Source of the DNA: Terrabacter sp. Ter38 | GTDB lineage: Bacteria > Actinomycetota > Actinomycetes > Actinomycetales > Dermatophilaceae | Length of the DNA stretch: 64,000 nucleotides | Direction: 5' to 3' | NCBI RefSeq assembly: GCF_024519435.1 | Contig: NZ_JALJRZ010000002.1 | Span: forward strand, 310,001-374,000 | Part shown: in pieces, positions 20,947 to 29,539 of the stretch | How positions within the stretch are numbered: the first letter of the stretch is position 1 | Layout: every line of letters starts with the position of its first letter | Position numbers and translations under genes: made by a program | The notes under the pieces: generated by a model | Database searches by the model: none | What the model was told of the DNA's origin: nothing | The model's input: only the letters and a program-made list of their open reading frames with translations

Positions 20947-23316
20947 TCAGTTCTCGACAGTTCGCGTCGCGTCGACCGCCCTGGCGCGCAGACTTACTGC
21001 TGCCAGCAGGAGCAGCCCGCATGCGATCGTCAGCACCGGGACGGCGTGCGGGTCGATCTCCATGCGGCTGAGGTAGACCCATTCCGACACCGAGTAGCTC
21101 AGGGCGCCGACGGCCCACCCGCCGAGCAGTGCCCGGCCCACGGCGGCCCCGAGAAGCACCGCGGACACGGTGAACGCCAAGGTCAACAGACCCCAGACCA
21201 AGGTGACAGCCCCCCAGTACGTCGAGGCCTGATCCGCGACGTGAGAGGCGTACGCGACGAAGACGGCGGTCGTGGCGATCCCGAGACCCAGGGCCACGAC
21301 CGATGTCCAGGCACGCTGGTCGAACCGTCGGAACGGCACCCGTGTCCGGGACGTCACGGCCAGCAGGGTCGCTAGCGCTGTCACCCCGACGAGGAGCTCT
21401 CCGACCAAGGCCACCCACCAGCCGACGTCGACGCGGTCGGCGCCGGACGCGTTGAACACCCCGAGGAGGGTGAGCGAGCCTGCACCGCAGGCGGCCCCGG
21501 TCGAGGTGAGTAGCGCCACCGCGACCGCGCCCCGGACCCGGGGCACGAGCATCGTGACGCCGGCGGTCAGAGCCAGCAGGCCACGGGTGATTGCTGCGGG
21601 GAGCTGCTCGGGTGCGTTGTCGGCGTAGGTCCCGCCGTCGAACCAGGGCAGGAAGATGCTCAGGAGGACGAGAAGCCCACCGAGGAGGGTCGCCCCACCC
21701 GCGACTCGTCGCCACGCAGGCGCCGTCGTGCGGTGTGCCGCGGCGGCCGTGACGTGGTCGGGCTGCGCGGGAGGGTAGCCGGGGGCGCCAGGCTCCTCGG
21801 GTGTCGCGGGTGCGGCGGACGGTTGGGGCGGGGATACCGACTCGGCTTCCGCCGTTGCAGCGGTCGATCCCACGACGGTGGCCGCCGACACCGACGCTGG
21901 TGCCGACACGGACGCGTCGTCGCGTGGTGTCTCGACCGGTAGGAGGCGTCGACCGACGAACTCCTCGTCATCGGGCCCGGAGTGGGAGGTGGGATCCCTC
22001 GGGACGTCCGGCGTGGGCTCGGGCGGGCGTGGAGGCGACTCGAGGAACCCCGTCCGGCGACCGACCGTGGCGGTGACCGGCACGATGACGGATCCCGTCG
22101 GACTCGTCAGCGTGATGCTGCCGGCATACGGCCTGTCGGTCGGTGAGAAGGTCACGGTGACCACGGAACCGTCCACGACGGCGCTGAGCGGTGGGTCGGC
22201 ATCGACGCGCACCTCTCGTGCCAGCGGTACGCCGTCCACGTGCAGCTCTCGCTCGACGGCAACCGCAGCCCCGAAGGCGACCTCGCCGAAGTCCAGCTCC
22301 GGAGGGGTGACCCGCGGTGCCGACGCGCCGATGACGGCGGCGGCATCGTCGGCGACGGACTTCGTGTCGGAGCGGGCGACGGACTGGAGCGCCTCGAGTG
22401 CGCCGAGCGCCACGCCCAGGTCGGGGTGTCCGAGCCGGTCCCGGAGCTCGACGACGGCCCCGCGTCGGTAGGTCGGGTCGGGCTCACGCAGGGCTGCCAC
22501 GATCGCCTCGGGGATCGGTACGGGCCGCACCTTCTTGTGGCGGCTCTTCGCCAGGTAGACGTCGCCGGACATCTCGACATCCCGGCCGGGTGTCTGACGT
22601 GGGTTCTGCTCCCGGACCCGGTCGAAGACGTAGTCGTAGAGCTCGCCCAGCGACACGAGGCCGTCTTCGTCGCGGTCTGCCTCACCCGTCTGCAGACCGT
22701 GGACGACGGCAGAGGTGAAGACCGACGGCTGGACCTCGTGGTCGGTGGTCAGGGTCGTCCCCTCGAACGCGTACTCCATCGCGCTCGAGGCACTGATCAC
22801 GGCGCGCCCACGGCCGCCTCCCAACCGTCCGGCCGGGAAGCTCTCCATGACGTTCACCGGTCCGGCCGCCCGAACCGCGACGCCCTCGCCGAAGGCGCCG
22901 CCGTAGCAGCAGTCGAGGAAGAGGACGATGGTGCGAGCTCGCGCCGTGCGCATGCAGCGCTGGATGAAGTCGGCCGGCACCGCCGTCGATCCCAGCCGGT
23001 CCGGACGGGTGTTGCGCGCCGCGACGAACAGCTCGCCCGAGTCGCTCTTGAGCCCGTGGCCCGAGAAGTGCAGGAGCAGCAGGTCGTCCGGGCGACTCTC
23101 GGTGAAGAGGTCGTCGATGTGCGACTGCACCTCGTAGGAGGCGGCGTTGTGCACGATCGACACCTCGAAGCCGCCGATCTCCGGGTCGCCGAGCACGGCC
23201 GCGAGGGCACGCGCGTCGGCCTCGGGGGCGCGCAGCTGGCCGAGGCTCGCGTGGTCGTAGGTGTCGTTGGCGATGATGAGCGCCCGCCGGGCGCCGGCTG
23301 CCCTGGTGTCGTTCAT
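20947..23316 (-). CDS. Caspase-family protease with EF-hand-like loop, Ig-like domain and multi-pass membrane C-terminus
   Basis: A 789-residue protein. Residues 1-265 form a caspase (C14) fold: RRALIIANDTY start, catalytic His87 in HFSGHG and catalytic Cys137 in LFLDCCYGG. A 12-residue EF-hand-like loop, DRDEDGLVSLGE, lies at 214-225. Residues ~270-350 are helical, ~350-435 look like an Ig/ASH-type beta domain (ELDFGEVAFG), and ~436-560 are a Pro/Ala/Ser-rich linker. The last ~220 residues carry about eight membrane segments. The start at the ATG at 23316 overlaps the EACC1 stop by four bases. Such effectors are known from bacterial conflict systems; the substrate is unknown. Confidence 0.9.
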   Translation of the reverse strand: MNDTRAAGARRALIIANDTYDHASLGQLRAPEADARALAAVLGDPEIGGFEVSIVHNAASYEVQSHIDDLFTESRPDDLLLLHFSGHGLKSDSGELFVAARNTRPDRLGSTAVPADFIQRCMRTARARTIVLFLDCCYGGAFGEGVAVRAAGPVNVMESFPAGRLGGGRGRAVISASSAMEYAFEGTTLTTDHEVQPSVFTSAVVHGLQTGEADRDEDGLVSLGELYDYVFDRVREQNPRQTPGRDVEMSGDVYLAKSRHKKVRPVPIPEAIVAALREPDPTYRRGAVVELRDRLGHPDLGVALGALEALQSVARSDTKSVADDAAAVIGASAPRVTPPELDFGEVAFGAAVAVERELHVDGVPLAREVRVDADPPLSAVVDGSVVTVTFSPTDRPYAGSITLTSPTGSVIVPVTATVGRRTGFLESPPRPPEPTPDVPRDPTSHSGPDDEEFVGRRLLPVETPRDDASVSAPASVSAATVVGSTAATAEAESVSPPQPSAAPATPEEPGAPGYPPAQPDHVTAAAAHRTTAPAWRRVAGGATLLGGLLVLLSIFLPWFDGGTYADNAPEQLPAAITRGLLALTAGVTMLVPRVRGAVAVALLTSTGAACGAGSLTLLGVFNASGADRVDVGWWVALVGELLVGVTALATLLAVTSRTRVPFRRFDQRAWTSVVALGLGIATTAVFVAYASHVADQASTYWGAVTLVWGLLTLAFTVSAVLLGAAVGRALLGGWAVGALSYSVSEWVYLSRMEIDPHAVPVLTIACGLLLLAAVSLRARAVDATRTVEN

Positions 23317-23705
23317 GGCGTCGGTGCGCCGTGCCGCGCCATGAAGACCCTGAGCAGGTCCTCCTGCTCGACCGAGGTGGCCCCGGACAGCTCGATGACG
23401 TCGCCGCTGATCTCGAGCCGCACCGTCCTGGTCTCCTCGGGCGCCCGCCCGAGCCACGCCCGCACCGACGAGATGAGCCCTGCCAGGCCACCGGATCCGA
23501 TCACGGCGACGGCCAGGGCGTTGACCGTCTCGGGGTCCAGCCCGCGTGAGCCTGGCTCAGGGGGTTCGGCAGGTGCCGCCGCGCCGGGCACGACGTCCAG
23601 CGCGTCGACGTGTCGCAGCTCCTGACGGAACTGTCGGTGCAGCAGGTCGACACGTGCGGCATCGGCCCCACGCTCGTGGAGCACCACGCTCATGCTCGTC
23701 ACCAT
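23313..23705 (-). CDS. Effector-associated constant component EACC1-like protein
   Basis: A 130-residue protein matching the EACC1 layout: an N-terminal alpha/beta part with LLHRQFRQELRHVD, a hydrophobic glycine-rich helix (VNALAVAVIGSGGLAGLISSVRAWLG), then a short beta-rich end (TVRLEISGDVIELSG ... EDLLRVF). EACC1 was described as a constant partner of variable effectors such as caspases in counter-invader systems. Here it is translationally coupled (ATGA) to a caspase. GAGGTGG precedes the ATG at 23705. No NTPase partner is seen nearby. The family call comes from pattern recognition and partner context. Confidence 0.8.
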   Translation of the reverse strand: MVTSMSVVLHERGADAARVDLLHRQFRQELRHVDALDVVPGAAAPAEPPEPGSRGLDPETVNALAVAVIGSGGLAGLISSVRAWLGRAPEETRTVRLEISGDVIELSGATSVEQEDLLRVFMARHGAPTP

Positions 23706-23815
23706 CGGCCCACCTCAGGGCGCCGGATCCCTTCACTCGATGGTAGCGGCGCAGGGCACGACCGATACGGAGCTTTCGGCGGGTGCGGCAGGGCAGCGAG
23801 AGGCCTCCCCGTGGC

Positions 23816-24256
23816 TCAGGGCGCCGCGAGCTCTCGGGCGGGCGTCGCGGCGAGCGACCTGAGAGCCACGCCCATCAGCACGAGCACGATGCCCAGGACG
23901 ACGGCCAGGGCGGCCACGCCGAAGGCCACGACCGAGGTGAAGAGCGAGGCCCGCAGGAACGAGGCCTGCATCGCCGTCGTCCGGGCAGGGTCGTCCTTGG
24001 CGAGCTCGGCGTAGGTCTTGCCGCCGGTGGCCTCGAGGGCGTGCTTGTTGATCACCTGCGCCTGGGCGTAGGCGGTGAAGGGCCCGGTGACGTCCTGGCC
24101 GGCCAGGAAGTCGGCGTCCTCCGAAACCGTGATCTTCTCGGCAGCGAGCTGGTTGTCGACGACGATCCACGTGACCACACCTGCCACCGCGAAGATCACC
24201 CCGACGATCGCGATGATCATGCCGATGGTTCCGGCTCGTCCTGCGGTGCGCGCCAT
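23816..24256 (-). CDS. Two-pass membrane protein of unknown function
   Basis: A 146-residue protein with membrane segments at about 10-33 (IGMIIAIVGVIFAVAGVVTW) and 105-130, and an extracytoplasmic loop containing DFLAGQDVTGPFTAYAQAQVI. Close relatives in Actinobacteria are often labelled as a ring-opening dioxygenase LigA, which nothing in this sequence supports. The start at 24256 has GAGGGGA at good spacing. It lies 110 bp upstream of the EACC1 gene in the same direction, so a shared transcript with the EACC1/caspase pair is possible. Confidence 0.8.
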   Translation of the reverse strand: MARTAGRAGTIGMIIAIVGVIFAVAGVVTWIVVDNQLAAEKITVSEDADFLAGQDVTGPFTAYAQAQVINKHALEATGGKTYAELAKDDPARTTAMQASFLRASLFTSVVAFGVAALAVVLGIVLVLMGVALRSLAATPARELAAP

Positions 24257-24521
24257 GGGAGTCCCCTCTCGCTCTGTCGGGTGTCGACACGACAAGTCTC
24301 GCGGTCGCCCCCACCTGACGTGGTCACTCGCGCGGAGTGAGAACGCCTGCCGCCGGTGGGACGCACGAGCTCGACAGAGGTCCCCCCGATGGGGTGATCC
24401 CTTCGTGGCTTCTCCTCCGTAGCGTCACACCTGCACCGACATCACGACGGCCGCACGAGTGCCATCTCCACCACCTCGGAGAGAGGCTGGGACGGTCGTT
24501 CTCAGCCTGAAGGAGAGCATC

Positions 24522-27269
24522 GTGGCCACACCGATCCGGACAGAGCCGTCGGACGCGGCTCCGGCACGCGACGAGACCGCATGGCACGTGCTCGGGGCCG
24601 ACGAGGTGCTGCGGCGCATCGGTGCCGACTCGGCCGCCGGCCTGACCTCCGCCGAGGTGGAGGACCGGACCCGACGCTTCGGTCCCAACCGGTTCACGGC
24701 CGGCACGTCGGAGACGCGGCTGCATGCATTCCTGCGCCAGTACGCCGACCCGATGCAGGTCGTCCTCCTCGTGGCGGGGATCGGGAGTCTGTATCCCCTG
24801 AAGGAGGTGGGGACCGGCATCCTGCTGCTGCTGCTCACCGTCTTCAACGCCGTGCTCGGCCTACGTCAGGAGGGCAAGGCCGCCGCCGCGGTCGCCGCAC
24901 TCCAGAAGATGATGATCATCAAGGCGAGGGTCACTCGGGACGGGCAGCTGACGCTGCTGCCCGCCGAGCAGCTGGTGCCGGGAGACATCGTCGCGATCGA
25001 GGCGGGCGACATCGTTCCGGCGGACGGGCGGTTGCTCCGTGCGGCGACGCTGGAGGTCGCCGAGTCCGCTCTGACGGGCGAGAGCCTGCCCGTCTCGAAG
25101 GGCACCGCAGCCGTGGACCAGCCGGAGACGCCCCTCGGGGACCGCAGCGACATGGTGTACATGAACACGAGCGTCACGCGAGGCTCCGGCGTGTTCGTCG
25201 TCGTCGCCACCGGGATGTCCACCGAGGTCGGCCACATCTCGGGCATGCTGCAGTCGACGGAGGAGACCAAGACCCCTCTCACGCGCCAGCTCGATGCGCT
25301 GACCCGCCAGATCTTCCTCATCGCTGGACTGGCGCTCCTCGTGTCGGTGGTCATCAACCTCGCGAGGGGCGAGACCTTCACGGCCATCTTCCACGCCGCG
25401 GTCGCCTTCGCCATCGGCGCGCTCCCCGAGAACATGCCGGCCGTGGTCACGACCATCCTCGCCTACGGCACCCAGGCGCTGGCCAAGGTCGGCGCGATCA
25501 TGAAGCGTCTGCAGTCCACCGAGACCCTCGGGTCCACCTCCGCGATCAACTCCGACAAGACCGGCACGCTCACCCTCAACGAGATGACGGCCGTGCAGTT
25601 GGCCCTGGTCGGTCGGCGCTACTCCATCGAGGGCTCGGGCTACTCACCCCAGGGGCAGATCACCAGGGTCGCTGGTCAGCCCGAGATCGGCCTGGACCCG
25701 TTCCTGCTGCCGATGGTCCTCGCCTCCGACGCGGTCCTGGACGGCGGAGCTCTCATCGGTGACCCCACCGAAGGTGCGTTGGTCGCGCTGGCCGCCAAGG
25801 GCGGAGTGGACGCCGTGTCCACCCGTCAGGCCTACCCCCGCGTCGCCGAGCTCCCGTTCGACGCGGCATACAAGTTGATGGCCACCTTCCACCTCATGAC
25901 CGACGAGTCCGGCACTGGGGTCGTCCGGTGCTTCGTCAAGGGCGCCCCGGACGAGCTGCTGGCGCGGGCCGCCTTCGTCCACGACGCCGACACGGGCCCG
26001 GTCCCGGTCGACGCGAACGCCCGGGACCTCTACCTCGCCGAGAACGCCCGCCTCGGTCAGGAGGGCCTGCGCGTGCTGGCCACGGCACGCAAGGACTTCG
26101 ACGCCGCGACCTTCGACTCGGGCGCGGACCTGCTCCCGCTCGTGGCGGACGGCCTCGAGCTGTTGGCGCTGGTCGGGATCGTCGACCCGCCCCGGCCCAC
26201 GGCGAAGGCCTCGATCGAGTCGGCTCGTGGTGCCGGCATCAGGGTACGGATGATCACGGGAGACCACGCCGTGACAGCCGGCGCCATCGCCCGTCAGCTC
26301 GGCATCGAGGGGGGCGTCATGACGGGGGCCGAGTTCGCCGGCCTCGACGACGACCAGGTCCTCGGCCGGATCGACGAGGTCGGGGTCATCGCCCGGGTGA
26401 CGCCTGAGGACAAGGTCAGACTCGTCGACCTGCTGAAGCGACAAGGACACATCGTGGCGATGACCGGTGACGGCGTCAACGACGCGCCCGCCCTGAAGAA
26501 GGCGGACATCGGCATCGCCATGGGGATCACCGGCACCGAGGTCGCCAAGGACGCGGCGGTCATGGTCCTCACCGACGACAACTTCTCCTCGATCGTCAAG
26601 GCCGTGGAGCTGGGTCGGGGGCTCTACGACAACCTCGTGAAGTACATCCGGTTCCAGATGGGCTGCCTCTTCGGCTTCATCGTCTCCTTTCTCGGGGCGG
26701 CCATCCTCAACATCGCCGGCGGGGTCCCGTTCCTCCCGCTGCAGACGCTGTGGATCAACTTCACGACGATGTTGTTCCAGGCGATCGGCCTGGGCTACGG
26801 CGAACCGGGTGCCGGACTCATGGAGCGGCGCCCGCGCGACCCGGAGGAACCCATCCTGTCCCGACCGACCATGCTCTGGCTCGTCACCATCGGCATCCTC
26901 ATGGGCGCTGCCACCTTGGCCACCATCGCGTGGGCCGAGAGCGCCTACGGCCGTCCCGTCGCGCTGACCATGGGTGTCGTGACCTTCTCGTTGGCCTGCC
27001 TGGTGTTCTCCCTCGCCACCAGGGACGAGGCCCGCACCGTCTTCAGCCTCGACACCCTGGCCGACAAGACCCTCGTCCGGTGCACCGCCGCGACGGTGGT
27101 CACGCTCCTGCTGACCACGGTGTTCGGGCCGCTGCAGACCTTCCTCGAGACCGTCGCGCTGAGCACCACCCAGTGGCTGGTCTGCGCTGGTGCCCCGCTG
27201 CTCGTGCTGGCTGCCTCCGAGCTGCGGGTCCTGGTCCGCCGCAGGAGGGCCGGCGTCATCGCTGCATGA
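24522..27269 (+). CDS. P2-type cation-transporting ATPase, substrate uncertain
   Basis: A 915-residue P-type ATPase with all catalytic marks: the TGES-type actuator (LTGESLPVSKG), the phosphorylated D345 in SDKTGTLT, a nucleotide domain (FVKGAPDELL), and the hinge TGDGVNDAPALKKADIGIAMG. The C-terminal half shows the six extra helices of PacL/Ca-type pumps. The ion site is atypical: membrane segment 4 reads ALPENMPAVV, not PEGLP, and segment 6 reads LWINFTTMLFQ, lacking the usual NLxTD aspartate. The GTG at 24522 is chosen for its AAGGAGAG. Calcium specificity is therefore doubtful. Confidence 0.88.
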   Translation: MATPIRTEPSDAAPARDETAWHVLGADEVLRRIGADSAAGLTSAEVEDRTRRFGPNRFTAGTSETRLHAFLRQYADPMQVVLLVAGIGSLYPLKEVGTGILLLLLTVFNAVLGLRQEGKAAAAVAALQKMMIIKARVTRDGQLTLLPAEQLVPGDIVAIEAGDIVPADGRLLRAATLEVAESALTGESLPVSKGTAAVDQPETPLGDRSDMVYMNTSVTRGSGVFVVVATGMSTEVGHISGMLQSTEETKTPLTRQLDALTRQIFLIAGLALLVSVVINLARGETFTAIFHAAVAFAIGALPENMPAVVTTILAYGTQALAKVGAIMKRLQSTETLGSTSAINSDKTGTLTLNEMTAVQLALVGRRYSIEGSGYSPQGQITRVAGQPEIGLDPFLLPMVLASDAVLDGGALIGDPTEGALVALAAKGGVDAVSTRQAYPRVAELPFDAAYKLMATFHLMTDESGTGVVRCFVKGAPDELLARAAFVHDADTGPVPVDANARDLYLAENARLGQEGLRVLATARKDFDAATFDSGADLLPLVADGLELLALVGIVDPPRPTAKASIESARGAGIRVRMITGDHAVTAGAIARQLGIEGGVMTGAEFAGLDDDQVLGRIDEVGVIARVTPEDKVRLVDLLKRQGHIVAMTGDGVNDAPALKKADIGIAMGITGTEVAKDAAVMVLTDDNFSSIVKAVELGRGLYDNLVKYIRFQMGCLFGFIVSFLGAAILNIAGGVPFLPLQTLWINFTTMLFQAIGLGYGEPGAGLMERRPRDPEEPILSRPTMLWLVTIGILMGAATLATIAWAESAYGRPVALTMGVVTFSLACLVFSLATRDEARTVFSLDTLADKTLVRCTAATVVTLLLTTVFGPLQTFLETVALSTTQWLVCAGAPLLVLAASELRVLVRRRRAGVIAA

Positions 27270-27838
27270 CGAGGCCCGGTTCGAGGTCATCGCGGGCGCG
27301 TTTCCACGCGCGCATCACCTCGAACCGGGGCCGACCCGGCGCCGGCTCGTTGGCCGTCGCCGTCCAGCGCTGGGTCGCCGCACCGGTGTCGGTGACCTGG
27401 AGGACCTTGCCGGTGCCGTCGACGGCGAGCGACAGCCCGCTGTGCTTGGCCGTCAGCTTCGGCTGGGCATGGGTCTGCGTCATGCCGCTCGCGTTCCACG
27501 CCAGTGGCGCCGTCGCGCGCATCAGCTCGGCGCCGCTCGCGTCCTGCAGCCGGAGGGTGATGGGGGACTTCGTGACCGTGAGGCGCGCCCTGGTCGTCGA
27601 GTTGACGTATGCCGCGCCGGTGTCGGTCACGCTCGACGCGCCGCCGGCGTAGTCCCGCTTGACGACGATCTCGGCGTCCGGTGCGGCCGCATCGGTGGGG
27701 TCCGCCGACGCGGGTTGGTGAAGGTGCTGTCGGGCGCGACCTGGACGCGCCGCAGCAGGTCCGTGTCGTCGACCTGGACGCGCAGCTGCGCCACGCCCGA
27801 GCCGAACGGGTAGACAGTCCGGGACGAGCTCCGTCCTG
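27256..27838 (-). pseudogene. Decayed GH31-type glycosidase with ricin-type lectin remnant
   Basis: Two reading frames join near 27709-27720. The upstream frame gives TVYPFGSGVAQLRVQVDD ... APDSTFTNP. The downstream frame continues ASADPTDAAAPDAEIVVKRD ... SPITLRLQDASGAELM ... LAWNASGMTQT, together matching the N-terminal mutarotase-like domain of GH31 enzymes. It then jumps straight to KHSGLSLAVDGTGKVLQVTD ... AATQRWT, the end of a ricin-B/CBM13 lectin repeat. The catalytic barrel is missing and a frameshift is present. It runs tail-to-tail into the P-type ATPase gene. Confidence 0.75.
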
Positions 27839-28049
27839 GCCGAGAGCCCACAGCGGATCCACGGGATCTTCCTCTGGCGCAACCGCGGCTCTGGTGCCAT
27901 GCTCGGTGGTGCAGCAACTCGCGGGTCCCTTCAGGGACGCCGGATCTCGCGGGCATGATGCGTGGAAGGAACCGAACTGACGCGCTTGATGTGATGCAAT
28001 CTTCATCGAGCCCCTCGCGCAACCAGCCGGACAGGGTCTAGACTGGTAG

Positions 28050-28185
28050 CAGCGAAGGGTTGGGCCCGCACGAACCGCGCCCAGCCCTTCTGCATGTGCT
28101 GGCTCGCTCTGTCCCCCTGTCGGAGCGAGCCAGCTCAAGCAGAGAAGGACCCGGATGCCCATGGCATCCGGGTCCTTCTCTGTGT
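28050..28185 (+). ncRNA. Candidate small RNA with three consecutive hairpins
   Basis: A -10-like TAGACT (28039-28044) is followed by three back-to-back stem-loops: 28054-28065/28079-28090 (12 bp, one wobble), 28098-28109/28123-28134 (12 bp, perfect, loop with five C) and 28140-28159/28163-28182 (20 bp, perfect, 3-nt loop) running into CTTCTCTGTGTG. This reads as a promoter, a structured RNA of about 135 nt and a terminator. No ORF with a ribosome-binding site fits. The last hairpin also terminates the convergent gene ending at 28233. The layout vaguely recalls actinobacterial 6C RNA, but the C-runs are too short to assign it. A repeat-derived terminator cluster is the alternative. Confidence 0.5.
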
Positions 28186-28232
28186 GCCTCCGGTCCGGTG
28201 CCGGACCCCGAGGGGACCGACACCGGCGGGTG

Positions 28233-29414
28233 TCACGTCGTGCTGTCGCCGTTGTCCTGCGCGAGCTTGGCCTTGGCCGAGCCCCGCGGGGACGCCTTCG
28301 TCGAGGCGCCGTTGATCGTGCCGCCCTCGACCGCTTCGGAGGTGATCGCGTCGGAGTCGGGCGCGGCGTCGACCGCCGTGGTCTCACCCTCCGCGGTCGC
28401 GGGTGCGCCCGCCAGCTCGTCCACCGCGTCGCTCGTCGCGTCGGTCGCGTCGGTCGCGTCGTCGACGGCCTCGCCGGACCGGTCCTTCGCGTCGGCGATG
28501 GCGGCCTGGCCCTTGGCCGCGAGGTCGCCGGCCTTGTCCTTCGCGGCGTCGGCGAGCTCCGAGCCCTTCACCTTGGCCTTGCTCGCGGCGTCGGTGACGG
28601 CCTCCTTGGCCTGGCCGACCTGCTCGGCCGCCTTGTCCTTGAGCTTCGCCGCGTCGGAGGCCAGGGCCGAGGCCGTCGAGCCGCCAGCGCCCGCGCCGGA
28701 GCGCGAGTCGAGCGGCGTGGCCCACGGGTCGTCGGCCTGCTTCTGCTTGCGGAAGGCTGCGACGGCGGCGACGGTGGCGGCGGTCAGGCCGATGGCGATG
28801 AGCCACCGCCCCCTGCTCCGACGCTTCTTGGCGACCGCGTCACCCTTGAGCACGTAGAAGGCGCCGTGGGCGCGGTGGCCACCGACCGCAGCCGTCTCCT
28901 TGGCCTGGGCGGCCGCCTGCTCCAGGTGCGGCTGGGCCGCCTCGCGAGCTTGCTCGGCACCGGCCGCGAGGGCCGCTGCGGCGGTGGCGATGGCCGCGCC
29001 GACCTTGGGCAGCACCGTGTCGACGAGCGTCGACTGGGCGGCTTCCACCTTCGGCTTGGCGCGGTCGGCCGCCTCGTGGAGCGCGTCGCCCGCGGCGTAC
29101 TTGGCCGTGGTCGCAGCGTCGTAGAAGCGGTCACGGGTCGCGTCGGCCGCGTCCTGGAGCGCGGGCGTCGCCGCCTGCTTGGCCGCCACGAGCCGCTCAC
29201 GCGCTGCGTCGGCGGCGTCCTGGACGGCCGGCGTCGCCGCCTCCTTCGCGGCATACGCGCGATCCTTGGCGGCCGCGGTGGCATCGCTCGCGGTGTCAGC
29301 GGCGCTGTCCTTCAGCGTGCCGAGCCGGTCACCTGCCGCCGAGCCGAGATCGGCTGCTGCGGAGCGTGCCTGGTCAACCGCAGCCTCTGTGCGGGACTGC
29401 TTGGTTCGGAACAT
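28233..29414 (-). CDS. LEA/apolipoprotein-like helical protein with one membrane segment
   Basis: A 393-residue protein dominated by Ala/Lys/Asp/Glu amphipathic helices with recurring 11-residue-like patterns (AATPAVQDAADAARERLVAA and a close repeat), as in LEA and apolipoprotein-like proteins. A single membrane helix (WLIAIGLTAATVAAVAAF) near 200-217 is followed by the actinobacterial motif KQADDPWATPLD. The start at 29414 has AGGAGG at good spacing. Related proteins are thought to associate with membranes or protect under stress; no enzymatic domain is visible. The long final hairpin at 28140-28182 lies about 50 bp downstream. Confidence 0.8.
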   Translation of the reverse strand: MFRTKQSRTEAAVDQARSAAADLGSAAGDRLGTLKDSAADTASDATAAAKDRAYAAKEAATPAVQDAADAARERLVAAKQAATPALQDAADATRDRFYDAATTAKYAAGDALHEAADRAKPKVEAAQSTLVDTVLPKVGAAIATAAAALAAGAEQAREAAQPHLEQAAAQAKETAAVGGHRAHGAFYVLKGDAVAKKRRSRGRWLIAIGLTAATVAAVAAFRKQKQADDPWATPLDSRSGAGAGGSTASALASDAAKLKDKAAEQVGQAKEAVTDAASKAKVKGSELADAAKDKAGDLAAKGQAAIADAKDRSGEAVDDATDATDATSDAVDELAGAPATAEGETTAVDAAPDSDAITSEAVEGGTINGASTKASPRGSAKAKLAQDNGDSTT

Positions 29415-29539
29415 ACGTCCTCCTAAGTCCACTCGTCCTTACCCATCCTGCCAACTTCGGCCACGCAGCGCACGGTTGCCTCCCGGGCCTGGACTGCATC
29501 GTCGCCGATGCCGATCGCGTATGCCGTGACACCCTCCGG

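Noticed and set aside
28050-28185. Assignment of the three-hairpin element to the 6C RNA family
   Set aside because: Only one loop has a C-run, of five, whereas 6C RNA requires at least six C in each of two loops.
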